Positions 1 through 11,649 of a stretch of DNA of 64,000 nt are shown piece by piece. Position numbers and translations under genes: made by a program. Source of the stretch: Guyanagaster necrorhizus (taxonomy: Eukaryota; Basidiomycota; Agaricomycetes; Agaricales; Physalacriaceae). The number at the start of each line of letters is the position of its first letter. Within the stretch, counting starts at the first letter, position 1. The stretch lies in contig NW_025064926.1 in the NCBI RefSeq assembly GCF_019112545.1, positions 186,001 through 250,000 of the forward strand, read 5' to 3'. The notes under the pieces were generated by a model that saw only the letters and a program-made list of their open reading frames with translations, was not told the origin of the DNA and did not search any database.

Positions 1-460
1 GCAGCTGTACAGAAATTTGTCACTAAAATCGAGCTGGAGCAGGCAAGAAACGTTGCAGACCATCGCGTTTTTGCGATCTCTCCCATTTACGTCAAGATTC
101 TATTGCTGTTGAGCCCGCGCTAGATAGGATTATCGTAGTGCTTGACGTACTACTCCTACTCTACGTATTTCGGCCGCTGCAGATGGTTACAAACCACTGC
201 TGCATCAACTACCATATTCACTCGACCCAAGACTGGCTCTGTAGGCAGCTCGTAAAGAAAGACCTGCCATATGAGAGTCGTTGTAGTCATGGAGACATGA
301 TGCCGTTGAGAACCAACAAAGGCTGTAATTCCGTGGACATACTGCGTAAATGAGACGATGTGTCTTTTTCACGAGTTCTAGTCATGGCAAACCCTCGACA
401 TTGGGAAACAACATTTGATACGCTTGACATGGAAGGTCCCCGCCGAACGCCTTTGAGCTC
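1..460. other. Spacer, no gene supported
   Basis: I see no convincing coding sequence here. The short open frames lack family similarity and overlap one another. From about 430 on, the sequence is shared with 13,846-13,930, downstream of the CpG-depleted copy of the neighbouring pseudogene, so this end belongs to a duplicated segment. Confidence 0.5.
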
Positions 461-499
461 TGTCAGCATGATGTATGAATTACTCTGAAGTGAACCCAC

Positions 500-1750
500 C
501 TTAAACACCTAGTCATCTCTGCACTGAATACCCGGCTTGACGCGCTACTGCAGTACTTCTTCTCTTGCACCTTCCCAATCCGTACCCGGGACCCTCTCGA
601 ACGTCTGTCTGCAATAATCCCCAGGCTGGTCCTCACGTATTCGTTCCACATTAGCGCAGAATAATAGTAATTCATCGGCACCGGCGTCCCCTTCCTTCTC
701 CACACCCCATGATCTTTACTCATAAGAACCCTACGCGCAAAGCGCGTGTTCTGAGACCCTGAAACCGAATTCTCCCATTCTTCATCGTTCATCCCTGGTT
801 TCCTCGTCAAGGTCCATCCAAAGTCAATAAGGACCGGGGACCTGTCCGAGTCCCGCAGAAGAATATTGTCGATGTGTATATCGTTGTGCATCACACATTT
901 CTCTGTCTTCATCGTCCGGAAGGCGTCCATAACACGGCCAGCAAGCGCTTCTGCCTCCGGTCGAGGAATATCAACACCGGGTTTGAGCGAGCCCATGCTC
1001 ACACCTTGGATGTACTCGATAATGAGGCAGGGAATGTAATCCGTGAAGAGGCTGGGAGGAAGAAATAGGGAGATGAACGAGACCGTAGAAGCGGGGAATG
1101 AGACGACCCTGTAGTCGGCGCAATAAACGATATGCCTTCACCTCGGTTTAATGTTCTTCCATTCTCGAAGTCCATGTCGATATCTCCCACATCCAGTCCC
1201 TCCCAGTCATTCAGATCGGGTTGGGCAGGATGCTTCCAATCTTTGATGAGGTCGAACCAGTTGGTGGTCGTTCCGAGTTGTATGTTCTGCACGGCTGCTC
1301 GTAGATGCTCTTCAAGAGCCGTCGTCCACGGGAACTTGCCATCCTCCATATTGAGGCTGTGATGATGGCCCAGTCTACGGTCATTTAGCTTTAGCATAAA
1401 TTGTTTGCCGTCGGAAACTTGTTGAATGAGAAGGACGGAGGATGTGAAAGGCTCCAGCCGTTTGACGATTTTAGCAACCAGAGGTCGAAATGTCGTGGAG
1501 TCTTGTCCCAGGGGGATATAAGTCATTACTTCTAAAATTGAATGTAAGAAATGCAAGCTATAAGTTAATAAAACTTTTGTTGTTGACGTACCTTTGTGGC
1601 GAGTGAAGCTGCTTTGTGACTGCTGACAATGTCAAGCGCTGGTGGCAGGTCGGTGAGTTTATATGTGTGCTGCATATGAAAAACGGCCTCGGGAATACAA
1701 AAGATGGTCAGGCTAAAGTCTGGAGCCGTTTCATGGTCAGTCCAATTCAT
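500..1750 (-). pseudogene. Broken kinase-like gene K1
   Basis: This is a remnant of a fungal kinase-like (APH/protein-kinase fold) gene. Visible parts in order are a beta-strand segment VLLIQQVSDGKQFMLKLNDR near 1,380-1,440, the segment AYRLLRRLQG near 1,110-1,130, the catalytic-loop-like VMHNDIHIDNILLRDSD near 850-900 and the DFG triplet in VLIDFGWTL near 820. A 60-nt intron (1,532-1,591, GT...AG) follows the first exon, which starts with ATG at 1,750. The frame is broken several times: compared with the copy at 12,640-13,950 it lacks 26 bp near 1,510 and 8 bp near 1,045, has shifts near 1,135 and 620, and a TAG near the 3' end. CpGs are retained, unlike its copy. The fold assignment is from family knowledge; the original substrate is unknown. 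Confidence 0.7.
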
Positions 1751-2282
1751 ATTCGAGAAATGTCCAGGTTGGGTCGGTTGAGTACAACGCGATTGACGCC
1801 TTTTAGTTTGTGCGAAGGGGACTCTGGAGATGCCGGTGAGACGCTAGTCTATTATTCCGGATTCAACAAAGGAATGTACCGACCTTTGGTGATATGGACT
1901 TGAGAACAGGTTGTTGTCCCGTTGTTCTGGCAGTCGGAGGGGAGAAATGATACAGTTTTGGCGAAAGGGATAGACACTGAGGTAGCTTGGACTTGAGAGA
2001 ACGTCAGGAAGAATGCTCAGACGGTGGTGGTATTGTTAGAGGAATAGTTGGTAAATATTTATTTAATAATATCTACTTGCCCCCCACGTGGCCTTCATTG
2101 GAGCACAACCACGACGCCCTGGCAGTGGGCAACGAACAAGTCCTCAGATTTGCTTCACATAGTAGACTCGACTCTTACCACTTAACTTCGTTATCCAATG
2201 TATGCCGTATCTGACGCGACTCGGAGCGTGGACGACGTTGTATTTCTATCGCGCCAATACAAAGTTCGTCATTCCATTGAAG
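1751..2282. other. Spacer between K1 and K2, part of a duplicated segment
   Basis: I recognise no gene. From about 1,990 rightward the sequence aligns by eye to a CpG-depleted copy at 31,390-31,632, resuming at 33,052 after an LTR. An example is the run around 2,085-2,150, matched at 31,480-31,550 with most CG changed to TG or CA. Confidence 0.55.
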
Positions 2283-3320
2283 CAGTTTGAAAAATCATAT
2301 TTATTTGCTTTGCTCCAGCGCCAACGACTTGTATCTACCTAGGGCAAAGCTTCACCTACTGTTCCAAGCAAGCAGCTCTGCAGCCTTTCACTGCTACAGT
2401 CATCAAGCACTTCCAGCCACCACCTGTGCAGTCATTCTCCTCGTTCAGCACCCGTCCGGCAGCACGCCATTCATCCTCGAGCTAGCCGATCGCAGACTGG
2501 GATATCGCAGTGCAGAGATTAGCTCGGACATACAATGGACATCAGCTATCGAAGCTCGAGATGCCGTACGCGATATGCAGTCCAGGGCCATAGTCAACTA
2601 GTTCAAGCTCATACGATACTACGGCAACCGAAACTGGCCTGAGAAAGGAAGGATTGGGAGGATTGGATGTGGGAAGTCTCTACCTGGCTGTGGAAATTGC
2701 ATGAGTACGATACAGAGCTGGCGGCATATCGTTTTTTGTGGCGCCTACAAGGGACTGTCACCCTTCGCCTACACGCTCGTCTACCCCATCACCGATACCA
2801 TTCGAGGTCTCGCTTTGGAGTACATACTCGGCTCAAACATGGAGCAAGTCAAATCCGGTATTGACGTGTCCCACGAAGATGCCAAGACCATCTCCAGCCG
2901 TTGCTGGACGCGTTCTGTGGTACCGAGGCAGAGAACTACGTACTGCATAACGACATTCACATCGGCAACATCGTTTTATGGGACTTGGATAGATCTGCTG
3001 TTATAATTGATCTTGGACGTTGCATGCATCAGACAGCCTGGTTGTCCTGACAAGGAGTGGAGGGATATCGTTAAAGGGGGTGCCGATACGCGCTTTATGA
3101 AGAGAGTTCTGCTGGATCCGAAGAATGGAGGCTGGAAGAAGAATGTCACGCCATTCGAGATGTCAGACTACCACTACGACCAGCCTGTGGACTTGTGTGG
3201 AGAGTATGCCAGAGGGCTACCATACGGTGATGTTTGAGAGAGTTCTGGGTACAGACTGGACGGGGTGAGGGAGAAGATGTATCAGTGGAGGAGATTGTGG
3301 ATGCCTCAGACATCTCCGGA
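2283..3320 (+). pseudogene. Broken kinase-like gene K2
   Basis: This is a second member of the K1 family on the opposite strand. It keeps the segments NDLYLPRAKLHLLFQ near 2,325-2,370, PFILELADRRLGYR near 2,470-2,510, AAYRFLWRLQGT near 2,725-2,760, VLHNDIHIGNIVLWDLDRSA near 2,940-3,000 and MKRVLLDPKNGGW near 3,097-3,140. These lie in different frames, with a stop near 2,600 and shifts near 2,640, 2,760, 2,900, 3,010 and 3,225, so no single protein can be read. The DFG triplet is replaced by IIDLGR. Introns could explain one or two of the shifts, but I find no matching splice sites. A second copy lies at 33,052-37,320 and a 3' fragment at 39,840-40,062. Confidence 0.7.
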
Positions 3321-4509
3321 ATACCTCATCCCAACCCATTCTCATCATTTGCTCTTCTCTCTCTTCCTCATCTCCGCTTATCATCGTGACTTTAAAGGAC
3401 CACCTAGATGCTGTCACTGTGTCTGGCTTTGAGATTACGATATCTGTCATCCCGCTCGCGTCTTTGACACGTCGCAGTCTTGTGATTCAAAATGTACTCG
3501 TTTTGGGAGCAGGTCTGATGATTGATGATTTTTCCCTTGACTTCCATTGGAGGTGCGAGGTGCTTCCTCGAATGGTGAGCGAATCCTTGATATCTTTTCC
3601 ATCGCTTACCTTGGTTTTACAGCTGTCGCCTTCACACTTTCTCCGGAATGGTCACAGCAACAGCGTGGACACGTGTGGACTGGACGGAGAAGGAGAAGTG
3701 GACCAAGGTAAACTTTTTTTAATCATCATTTCTTGTGCCCTTTTCTCATGATATTTCCTCCAATAGAGCCCAAATCTTAAATGTCTCTATGGTATGTAGG
3801 GCTAGAGGTGCGTGTACGAACATTTGAGATTTTTCTCATTTTCCTCAACTTCTCCTAGGCTTGTTGTCAAAGCACGCACAACCAGTAGCGTATCCAATGG
3901 CATACGATCTTCCTGATCACAATGCTCCCGCTCACGCCGTCTTTTCAGAACGGGGCTTACCAATCCTAGACATCGATGGGGGCGATTAACACCCGACAGG
4001 CCTGAATTCGGCATGAAAATTACTCATGGCGCGTGTTGGAATGCTCTGTAGACCCTTTGATCCGCCGAACTGGGTTGTCGAGTATCGATGTTTGGGGAGC
4101 TACTGAGTATGCCATGCCACCATGGTACGTGTGCTTGATTTCTGTTCTTTTCTACAACCAGCTCAAGCTTGTATAGGGTTCCTTGAAAGAACCATGAGAG
4201 ACGACAAGGCAAGGTGCCCATCTCAGCTCCTTATTTCATGCTGACGGCGAATCTACGACCAGGCATGGCTAAGCAATAGGACATTGTACTAGGTAAGGAT
4301 TTCCCCTTGTTTCTGTTCGTTCGTGTTAGCTGAACCGGGCTTCACTCAGGTAGCAAAATCCCATACAACATGACTGTTGTATACGCGGCTGCATAGTGTA
4401 ATCAGATTGGAAGTCAGCAGGCAGGCAGAGCGAAAAGAGAACGAGCCTGAGGGTGTGCAGGGAACATACTCGGGGAGAGGGGGAGGTGCGGAGGGAGGTG
4501 GGAAGCCGA
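3321..4509. other. 3' flank of K2, duplicated at 37,330-38,230
   Basis: There is no supported gene. Much of 3,330-4,080 has a recognisable CpG-poor copy at 37,330-38,230; the run near 3,520-3,600 matches 37,640-37,730. The homology shows that the duplicated unit extends well past the kinase-like sequence. Bases 4,100-4,509 show nothing I can name. Confidence 0.5.
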
Positions 4510-4910
4510 TTTCCCACATCCAGTCCTCCCAGTCACTAAGACTGAGTTGCGCCGGGTTTCGTTGAATCCTTGACCAGCTCGAACCAACTAGGTCGGACCG
4601 TTCCTAGTTGTATATCCTGCACGGCTGCTCGTAGACGCTCTTCATGAGCTGACGTCCACGAGAGCTCCTCATCATCCATGTTGAGGCTGTAGATGCAGTT
4701 ACGTCATTTAGTTTTAGTGTGACTTTTTTGCTGTCAGAAACCTGCTGAACCAGAAGAACAACGAAAGGCTCTATGCGTTTGACAACTTTTAGCAATTAGA
4801 GGTCGAAGCGTCGCAGAGGCTTGATCATGGAACTGCAGATGAATCTTTGACGTGGGAAGATATAAGCCGCAACCTCTAAAATTGTATATGAGAAATGCAA
4901 GTTATAAAGT
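4510..4910 (-). pseudogene. Kinase-like fragment K3
   Basis: This fragment aligns to roughly 1,180-1,565 of K1 on the same strand. The readable piece is VVLLVQQVSDSKKVTLKLND (about 4,700-4,770), followed by a frame change. It covers only the N-terminal lobe region; the catalytic loop and DFG part are absent. It retains about 26 bp near 4,830-4,855 that K1 has lost, so it is not a direct copy of present-day K1. CpGs are retained. It lies just downstream of the 4,956-8,158 gene. Confidence 0.65.
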
Positions 4911-4955
4911 TCTACTGAAGCCAAAAGACTATATGACGAATTATCAGATCTATAT

Positions 4956-7900
4956 CTACAAGGAGTTATGAAAGGATGACAGAGTTAGAACAACTTGAAT
5001 GCCAATAGCGATGAATATGACGATGAGCAACCGTGTACTGATATCATGCTGCACAACGGGAACGATCTCTGTCTTGGTCGGAGTCTCGCCAGCTTGCGCT
5101 TCCTTGATGTTTCCCATGGCCACGTCCGTACCGCACGGTATAGAGTCGGGCTCTTCATTCAACATCTGATCTGGCGTATTGTCCGATACGACTGGCGCAG
5201 GCCCGGAGGACTGGGATGCGGCCCCATTTGGCGTCCATTCTGTGTTCCTTAGCAAGATACCCGCTGCGCAGAAAGAACTACCCACCTCCCGTGGAAGGGT
5301 CAAGGATCTGAAGGAGTGGCCACCCAAAATGCTCGCATACATCAGCACCTTCGCGCCCGGGGTCGAATCCGTACTCGGCATTCAACTCGGGTATGGTCAA
5401 AACCACCGTTTTATGCAACTGAAATGGGCATCGTGAAAAGCACCTGCGAACCCGGAGAGGAACATCTGCCTCAACCGAATCCATGCCGCAGGCTCGGAGA
5501 CAAGAGATGATGGGGAAGGATTTAATCATGTTGGTCTTATAATCGATAATGGGGGCAGTTATCGACAAGGAGAGCGCGTGATGATCGTTCGTCAGATTGC
5601 AGAGGTGACAAGGGCTGTCCCTGTCCTTTGGATAAACGGTGAAGATCGTACCTACATATGTACACCAGTCAGCAGTTGTTTCACGGAACCAGATGCCCAC
5701 CATCTATAATATCTAAGCCAACATCGTCTCCATAGCCCATGGAGCGAAGATATGAATACATCTTGGAAGCCTGTGCGATCCACGATTGCATAATCTCAGC
5801 CCCCGAACGCACGCAGATAGTAACGCAAAGGTCATGGAACGATGAAGGCTCAATGGACATCGTGACCGACCCGCTGGTAGTCAACAATCAGTAAGATCGA
5901 AAAAACTCAACTGAACGACGAACTTGTCCAATGATAAAAAACCCTGTTCGCTTTCCACTCCTAGCAAGTGTACCTCCCACTTCCAGTCAAGCGGCGAAGG
6001 CCACAATCTCCCAACTAAAGTTTCCTGGGCTCGGGGTGAATCTGGTCCCAAGAGTTCCTTCACATGATACGAAGGATCGGTTACTACACTGCCCTGCGCA
6101 TAGGGGTGCTCCTCGTCCAACTGCTTCTCGTCCGAGCAACCTCGCATATAAAGAAACTCAATAGCTTCATAATGATCTCGTAAACCTCCGCTTCGCCACA
6201 TCCATCTCCCGATTCGACTCTGTTCGATCAAGCCGCGTACATTGTAAGCAAAGAGGAGGTGCAACATTCTGGCTCCGGTTAAAGACAAATAGAACAAGTT
6301 GAGATCGTAATAGCTATAATGTAGGTCTCCAAATACAATTTTGTCATACTCATTGACATAGAGTGCATTCTCATCCTTCAAAACGTTTAGTACACAGGAA
6401 AATCATTCACGAAACTACTGACGAGATATGTGGTGCACGTACGCGAGAGAGAACGTGGCCAAAATTTCAAGACCGACTGTAAGAATAGTTCTTGAACTGT
6501 AGCCCATGGAACTCTTGCCAGACATACCCGTAGATCTTGAATCTACAGGCACCCGGAGGTCAGCTGCTTTACTCAGAACACAGAGAATACACTTTACCAA
6601 CTCATAATAGAATGGTAGGAACCGCTTCGCAGTCAAGTTACGTTGATAATGGCTAAAAGGGACTCTTGTTGTGCCTACCCGTGGGAGTTAGCTGCAGCGG
6701 AAGAAAACGGAAACAACAGCACTCTCACCATGGAATATGATCACCGGAAGATTAGGTGACCTGCATACACCAAAGATCTGGGCAACGTTTGGGTGTCTCC
6801 TTTACAACATGGGTTTTTAGCCAGCTACACAGATATGGAGAGCCGAACTTTAGTTTCATGAAGATGTCGAGGGCTTTATCAAGTTGCTAGATAAAGGCAT
6901 GTGGACTTTGCCGATGACATATGGTGTTATGCACTCACTTTCATCGCATCCTCTCCGTTATCACCAAGAGCTTGGTATTCGCGAATGATCTTCCATGTAT
7001 CGCTGTTCTCGACGGTGCCATAGCTGTCCTTGTATGTAACAGTACGAGTTGTACAATAGCTTCCTAATGAACGAGTTGCTGGCTTGATTATGCGGATGTC
7101 GCCTGGAATGAAATCCCAGATCTACAAAGGTTGAAATTGTTGAGAGCAGGTTGCGTAGCGCAGCGGAGAATGCCAGGTCTGGAGTCGAAAGTCAAAAGCT
7201 AGTGGTTATAAACGGTATGTGATACATACCTGGAGTCGAAAGTCAAAAGCTAGTAAGCGTTGACTTTCGATCTCCAGTATTGGTAGCTACGATTATGTAA
7301 GGTAAGAGCGACATGGAGGGTGTGCTACTTCAACAGAAATAACAAAGGCGGAATGATTGGAAGTTGCATACCAGCCCCTTATAAAGACCCCGTTGATGAG
7401 AAGCCTGTAGTAATCTTGTCGAAAGATTTTCCATGTTTTCGCTCTGCCGAGCACCCAAGATGCGTATCTCGTCGATATTTTCCTTGATGGTTGATGTGAT
7501 TTGCCTCTCCGACGCCTCAACGGAACCAGTCAGAGTGCTGAATCCTGCGGCAACTTGATCCTGAACATCGGAGACGGCTAGTTGTGTCATGGTCGCCGTA
7601 CGGACCTGCTGCCAGTTCAGAAGTGGACTATAGTAATGATAGCAAGCCACCCACCAGGAAGGACTTCTGAATCGCCCGTACTCGCTGCTGTAAATCGTTG
7701 ATATCATCCGAGACCTTCGTGGCTCTCAAGTATTTCCAGATTCCCTGTGGAAACCTGCATTTGCTGTTCAGCTCGGAAAGAAGATCAGTCATACGCCTGC
7801 GCATAGATTGCGTGAAAAGTACAGATAGATCATGTGGGTCAACTCACGTCTGATACTCGACGCAGATCGTCTGAAAACGCGTGGCACTAGTCGGACCATG

Positions 7901-8158
7901 TTCGATGATGGTATCCCTTATATCAACCAGTATGGCGATGATACTTTCAGCCAATTCTTGCATATCTTTCTTATTCTTCGAGACGCCCTGCAGATCTCGT
8001 TAACATGTACACTAGGGAAAAAAATGACGGTATACCTTGATGGACTCGAGTACGAGAACCACACATTCGGCAGCTCCTGTGACAAAGGGAAACGGAGCCA
8101 TTTCGCCTGCTGCAGCGGTCAACTGTGCGACCTTGATACATGCATCGATACCAGACAT
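4956..8158 (-). CDS. Tail-anchored protein with fungal STAND/MLKL-like N-terminal helical domain, 13 exons
   Basis: Exons, all minus: 8158-8036, 7987-7848, 7796-7655, 7605-7372, 7121-6939, 6886-6849, 6799-6729, 6674-6598, 6542-6423, 6375-5924, 5873-5701, 5651-5286, 5239-4956. Every intron is GT...AG and every phase matches, giving 2,403 nt (800 residues plus stop). Introns are 46-55 nt except intron 4 (250 nt), which holds a solo LTR. Residues 1-135 resemble the four-helix N-terminal domains of fungal STAND and MLKL-like proteins (e.g. KNKKDMQELAESIIAILVDI). Residues 136-213 are polar and helical, probably coiled coil. Residues 214-336 contain HPNVAQIFGVCRSPNLP, like a kinase N-lobe, but I see no catalytic loop. 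Residues 337-760 resemble uncharacterised Agaricomycete proteins (AEYGFDPGREGADVCEHFGW near residue 690). The hydrophobic stretch LLIVIFIAIGIQVVLTLSSF lies four residues from the C-terminus, suggesting a tail anchor. A role in cell death or non-self response is inference only. The start at 8,158 is the best ATG; exon 9 is the least certain. Confidence 0.75.
7122..7371 (-). other. Intron 4 enlarged by a solo LTR
   Basis: The donor is GTATGC (7,371 downward) and the acceptor is TTTGTAG (ending 7,122). Removing the 198-bp LTR and one 5-bp target duplication leaves 47 nt, the same size as the gene's other introns. This independently supports both the exon model and the insertion. Confidence 0.8.
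7138..7335 (-). mobile_element. Solo LTR of a Copia element
   Basis: It begins TGTTGA and ends TCAACA (inverted termini) and is flanked by perfect direct repeats GAAAT at 7,133-7,137 and 7,336-7,340. It matches the LTR at 9,600-9,746, which is attached to a Copia pol region; strand is given by that homology. It carries an extra stretch of about 50 bp, a partial tandem duplication of the segment starting CTGGAGTCGAAAGTC. CpGs are retained. Confidence 0.9.
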
Positions 8159-9599
8159 GGTGATGGAATGAGAAAGCGTGCAGATGAGTGCTACTTGCCA
8201 TGTCAGCATACACACCTTTATATACCATTGCAGAACCAATAAGTGTTACAGGATTACATGATTGGAGTTGTTGTGAGAATGGTAAAAGTCTTATCCTTGC
8301 ACAGGAACATGGCGATGCTGATGCCGTTGGGTGCAAGTAAGGCGGTCTCGTCTACCGGTTTTTTTGGGTGGGCCTGCGCCAGAAGAATAAGCACCCAACA
8401 TCGCATGACTTAAATCCATACCTACTGCTTCTCGACGACACCACATTATCCTCGGACTTGGTCTATTTGAGTCTCATAGATAGGCATTCTCCTTTCCGTC
8501 ATCCAACTAATACGTGATCGAATTTTTCTGTAAGCCTCGGCTCGCCTGTTACTTAGCTGTGCTTCCAAGTTTCTCGAAAATCATTCGGTCTTGTTCATTC
8601 TTCATTTTGGCATCGAAACGGCCATCCTAGCCCATCCAGCAGCCGGCACTCGTCTCGCCAGGCATCATCTCGCTCAACACGGACAATATTCTAAGCAAGT
8701 GCCCGCTGATTCTCGGTTCTAGAGGCTATGCAATAATACCGTAAGACCTCGTACAGAAACACCGGATCCAAGAGTAGATCAGAACATCAAAGCGTCGAAG
8801 TAGGCGATTCTTTCTGACTGGATCCCTGCGGCCCATTAGAGCTGTAAGCAGACCTTATCTAGTCTCGTTCCCATTCATCTTAGTCACGTATGTCCGTATT
8901 CGTGCCATGACGATGTGAATGGGCAGTTTATTGATGACAGGCTGGTGGGCTGTCATTGAGGAAAGCTCGATACCCTGTTGTAGTCGCGTCTCTATCACTT
9001 GTATCGGGGTCATTCACACAAAATGACATGCTTCCCAGCAGAGACTAATGTGAAGACTTCATGCTGTCGTCGACGCGTCAGTACGCTGGTAGTAACCAGA
9101 ATATGAAAGAAAGACAAACATGCGACATCTCCCCAGTGAAATAAACATCCGCATCGCGTCCAACAAGCATAGATCCTCCTAACCCAGCGCATATCGCCAC
9201 CGTACGAATGTCGCTTAGTATGGCGGAGGGATATGCTACTTGAACTGAGCGCATACATCAGCCAACGAGAACGGCAACCAAGTAACAGAAAGATTTTTCA
9301 CCCTGCGATAGGCCAAGATGTCATTTCACCCTATCCACCAGCTCTTTCACCAACACTGGTTCATCTAGAAAGACCAACCGTCCCTCCGCACCTTCGCTCG
9401 TCCCGCTCGTATCAAATTTCTCACCTACCAAGGTGCTGATTTGGCCAGTACCAAGCCTTTTGGCAAGCCAGTCATTCATCCTCCCCAGACAGAGTCCAAA
9501 GACATATGTGGTGAGAAAAGCAAGATGCCTTCGACCGCGCAGCGGAGAAGAGAAGATTGCAGAGGGTTTGTGAGTGTAAGCGATCAGAAGGGCTTCAAT
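8159..9599. other. Gene-poor spacer
   Basis: I find no coding sequence with recognisable family features; open frames near 9,010-9,440 on both strands look fortuitous. The right part, toward 8,159-8,400, must hold the promoter of the minus-strand gene, but I could not identify a TATA box or other defined site. CpG is still frequent. Confidence 0.5.
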
Positions 9600-9746
9600 T
9601 GCTGAGAGCAGGTTGCGTAGCGCAGCGAGGAAAGCCAGGTCTGGAGTCGAAGGTCAAAAGCTGGTAAGCGTTGACTTTCGATCTCCAGTATTGGTAGCTA
9701 TGATTATGTAAGGTAAGAGTGACATGGAGGGTGTGCTACTTCAACA
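9600..9746 (-). mobile_element. 3' LTR of truncated Copia element C1
   Basis: The termini are TGCTGA...TCAACA. On the minus strand it is immediately preceded by a purine-rich tract, GATGGGGAG, as expected for a polypurine tract next to a 3' LTR. It is homologous to the solo LTR at 7,138-7,335. CpGs are retained here although the coding part of the same element, a few tens of bases away, has almost none. Confidence 0.8.
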
Positions 9747-11640
9747 CTCCCCATCAACCAAACATGTCTACGGAGGTATTGAGACAAGTCCAAGTAAGGT
9801 AATCATGTGTCTGAGCTTCTCTCTTTCCAATCCCTTTATCAAGGCATCAGCTGGCATATTGTCAGTTTGTAAGTGGACCACATGGATGTACCCCTTCTCA
9901 ACTTCATCATGCAGCCAATAGAATTGAAGGTCAAGGTGTTTAACCTGGCCATGATGTTCAGGGTTTCAAGCAACTGACAGAGCAGACTCATTGTTGATAT
10001 AGAGGACTGAGGCATTGGTGAATGAATAGCCAAACTCTGTGAACAAGTTGCAAAGCCAAAGGATTTTCTGACTGGCAGATACAGCTGAAACATATTCTGC
10101 CTCTGTTGTTGAGAGTGTCACAAATGCCTGAAGATGACTCATCCAGCTAATAGCTCCAGTACCCATTTTGACAATGAAGCCACTTGTGGAACACCCACTA
10201 TCTTTGTCACCCTCATGATCTGCATCACAATAAGTCTTGAAGTCAAAGACTGATGAATCTGACTCAGAGTTGGGAGAGTAGACAATGCAATAGTCAACTG
10301 TGCCCTTCAGATAGTGTAAAAGCCATTTGAGAGCTTCCCAGTGGGCTGTGCCAGGGTTTTTGCTGAATCATGAGAGTATGCTCACAGGGTAGGCAACATT
10401 GAGCCTGGTAGCAATAGCAAGGTAGGCCACAGAGCTGAGCACATTCAGATATGGGATTGTCTGCATTGTCTTGTATTCCTCTAGTGTTTTGGGAGACTGA
10501 ACTGCTATAAGTTTTATGTTTGGATCCAAAGATGTCAGAACAGGGTTGCAGTCAGCTATTCCTGCATGTTGCAGAATATCTAAGATGTATTGGTGCTGAG
10601 AGAGTGTGTGTGTTCAGTTGGCTCAGTCACACTTGATCCTGACACTAAGGAGGTAAGATGTTGGACCCAAGTCTTGAAGCTTGAAGTGCTTCTTGAGATC
10701 ATTGATGACCTTTGCAATATCATCTGGTGTCTTTGTGGCAATGGTCATGTCATCAATGAAGACTGGAATGATGATATGTTTACTGTCCCTCTTGTAAACT
10801 CAGACACTATGCTTGCATTTTACCTGTTCAAAACCCATGGCATTGGTCAATGTTGCATGTAGCTTTTTGTGCCATTCTCTCTCAGCCTGCTTTAGTCCAT
10901 TAGAGACTTGAAGAGGCATCAGATCCTTTCCTTTCCTTTCTCCTCAAAATCTTCTGGCTGCTCTATATACACCTCTTCTGTCAGCTCATCAATGAGAAAT
11001 GCTGATGAGATATTGACATTCTATAGCTCTAAATTCTTGAGGGCACCAAGTGCCAGGACAGCTCATAGAGCAGCCTATTTTGGCACTGGAGAGAAGGTTT
11101 CAGTGTAATCAAAGCCAGGTCATTGTGAGTATCCCTTTGCAACAAGTCTTGCTTTATAGCACTCAATTGATCCATCAGCATTGCATTTCACTTTGAATAC
11201 CCAGCAACTCTCAACTGCCTTTTAATCTGAAGGGCATTTCACCAATTCAAAGACACTATTTTCAATGAGTGCCTGTATCTCTTGCATAGCAGCTTCATAC
11301 CAACTTGCAGCTTCCTCTGGAGAATGTTTCATAGCTTCATGGAAGGATCTAGATTCACTATCATGTGTGGATGCCTTATAAGCTACTTCTGTCATGCTCT
11401 TAAATGCAACTTCCAGTCCTTCATCCATTGTCAAATAGTCTATTGTCTGGCTGGAGAAAGCTATACCTTCAAGAATAGTTTTATCTTCCATAAAGGCTGT
11501 GTGTGCTTGATCCTCTGCATCTCTTGCATAATCATCATTGTTGACATTTCAGTGCATTTCATGACTATAACTAGAATCAGGATTATATAAGCTATTATCA
11601 CATATTTTATATTCATATTTGCCTAGGTCTGTTGAAGGTG
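9747..11640 (-). mobile_element. Ty1/Copia pol remnant C1 (RT and RNase H)
   Basis: Read on the minus strand this is the C-terminal half of a Copia polyprotein. It has the RT entry segment SRSFHEAMKHSPEEAASWYE near 11,290-11,350, an RT active-site FIDDM near 10,746-10,760, then RNase H with KTYCDADHEGDKDSGCSTSG near 10,190-10,250 and STTEAEYVSAVSAS near 10,060-10,110. The C-terminal tail runs to about 9,780. Frame breaks and stops are scattered; one TGA near 9,970 fits a CGA codon mutated at CpG. Integrase, protease and gag are missing: at about 11,640 the element abuts a kinase-like fragment. Confidence 0.85.
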
Positions 11641-11649
11641 GTGGTGATG

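Noticed and set aside
500..1750. K1 as a functional spliced gene
   Set aside because: Comparison with K5 and K3 shows 26-bp and 8-bp losses and single-base shifts at places without splice signals, plus an in-frame stop.
9010..9439. Small genes on both strands between the LTR and the intact gene
   Set aside because: No start context, introns or family similarity; the two frames overlap on opposite strands.
9600..9770. Contig chimera at the CpG border
   Set aside because: The border falls within one Copia element whose polypurine tract and LTR join normally; chimerism cannot be excluded without reads but is not the simplest reading.
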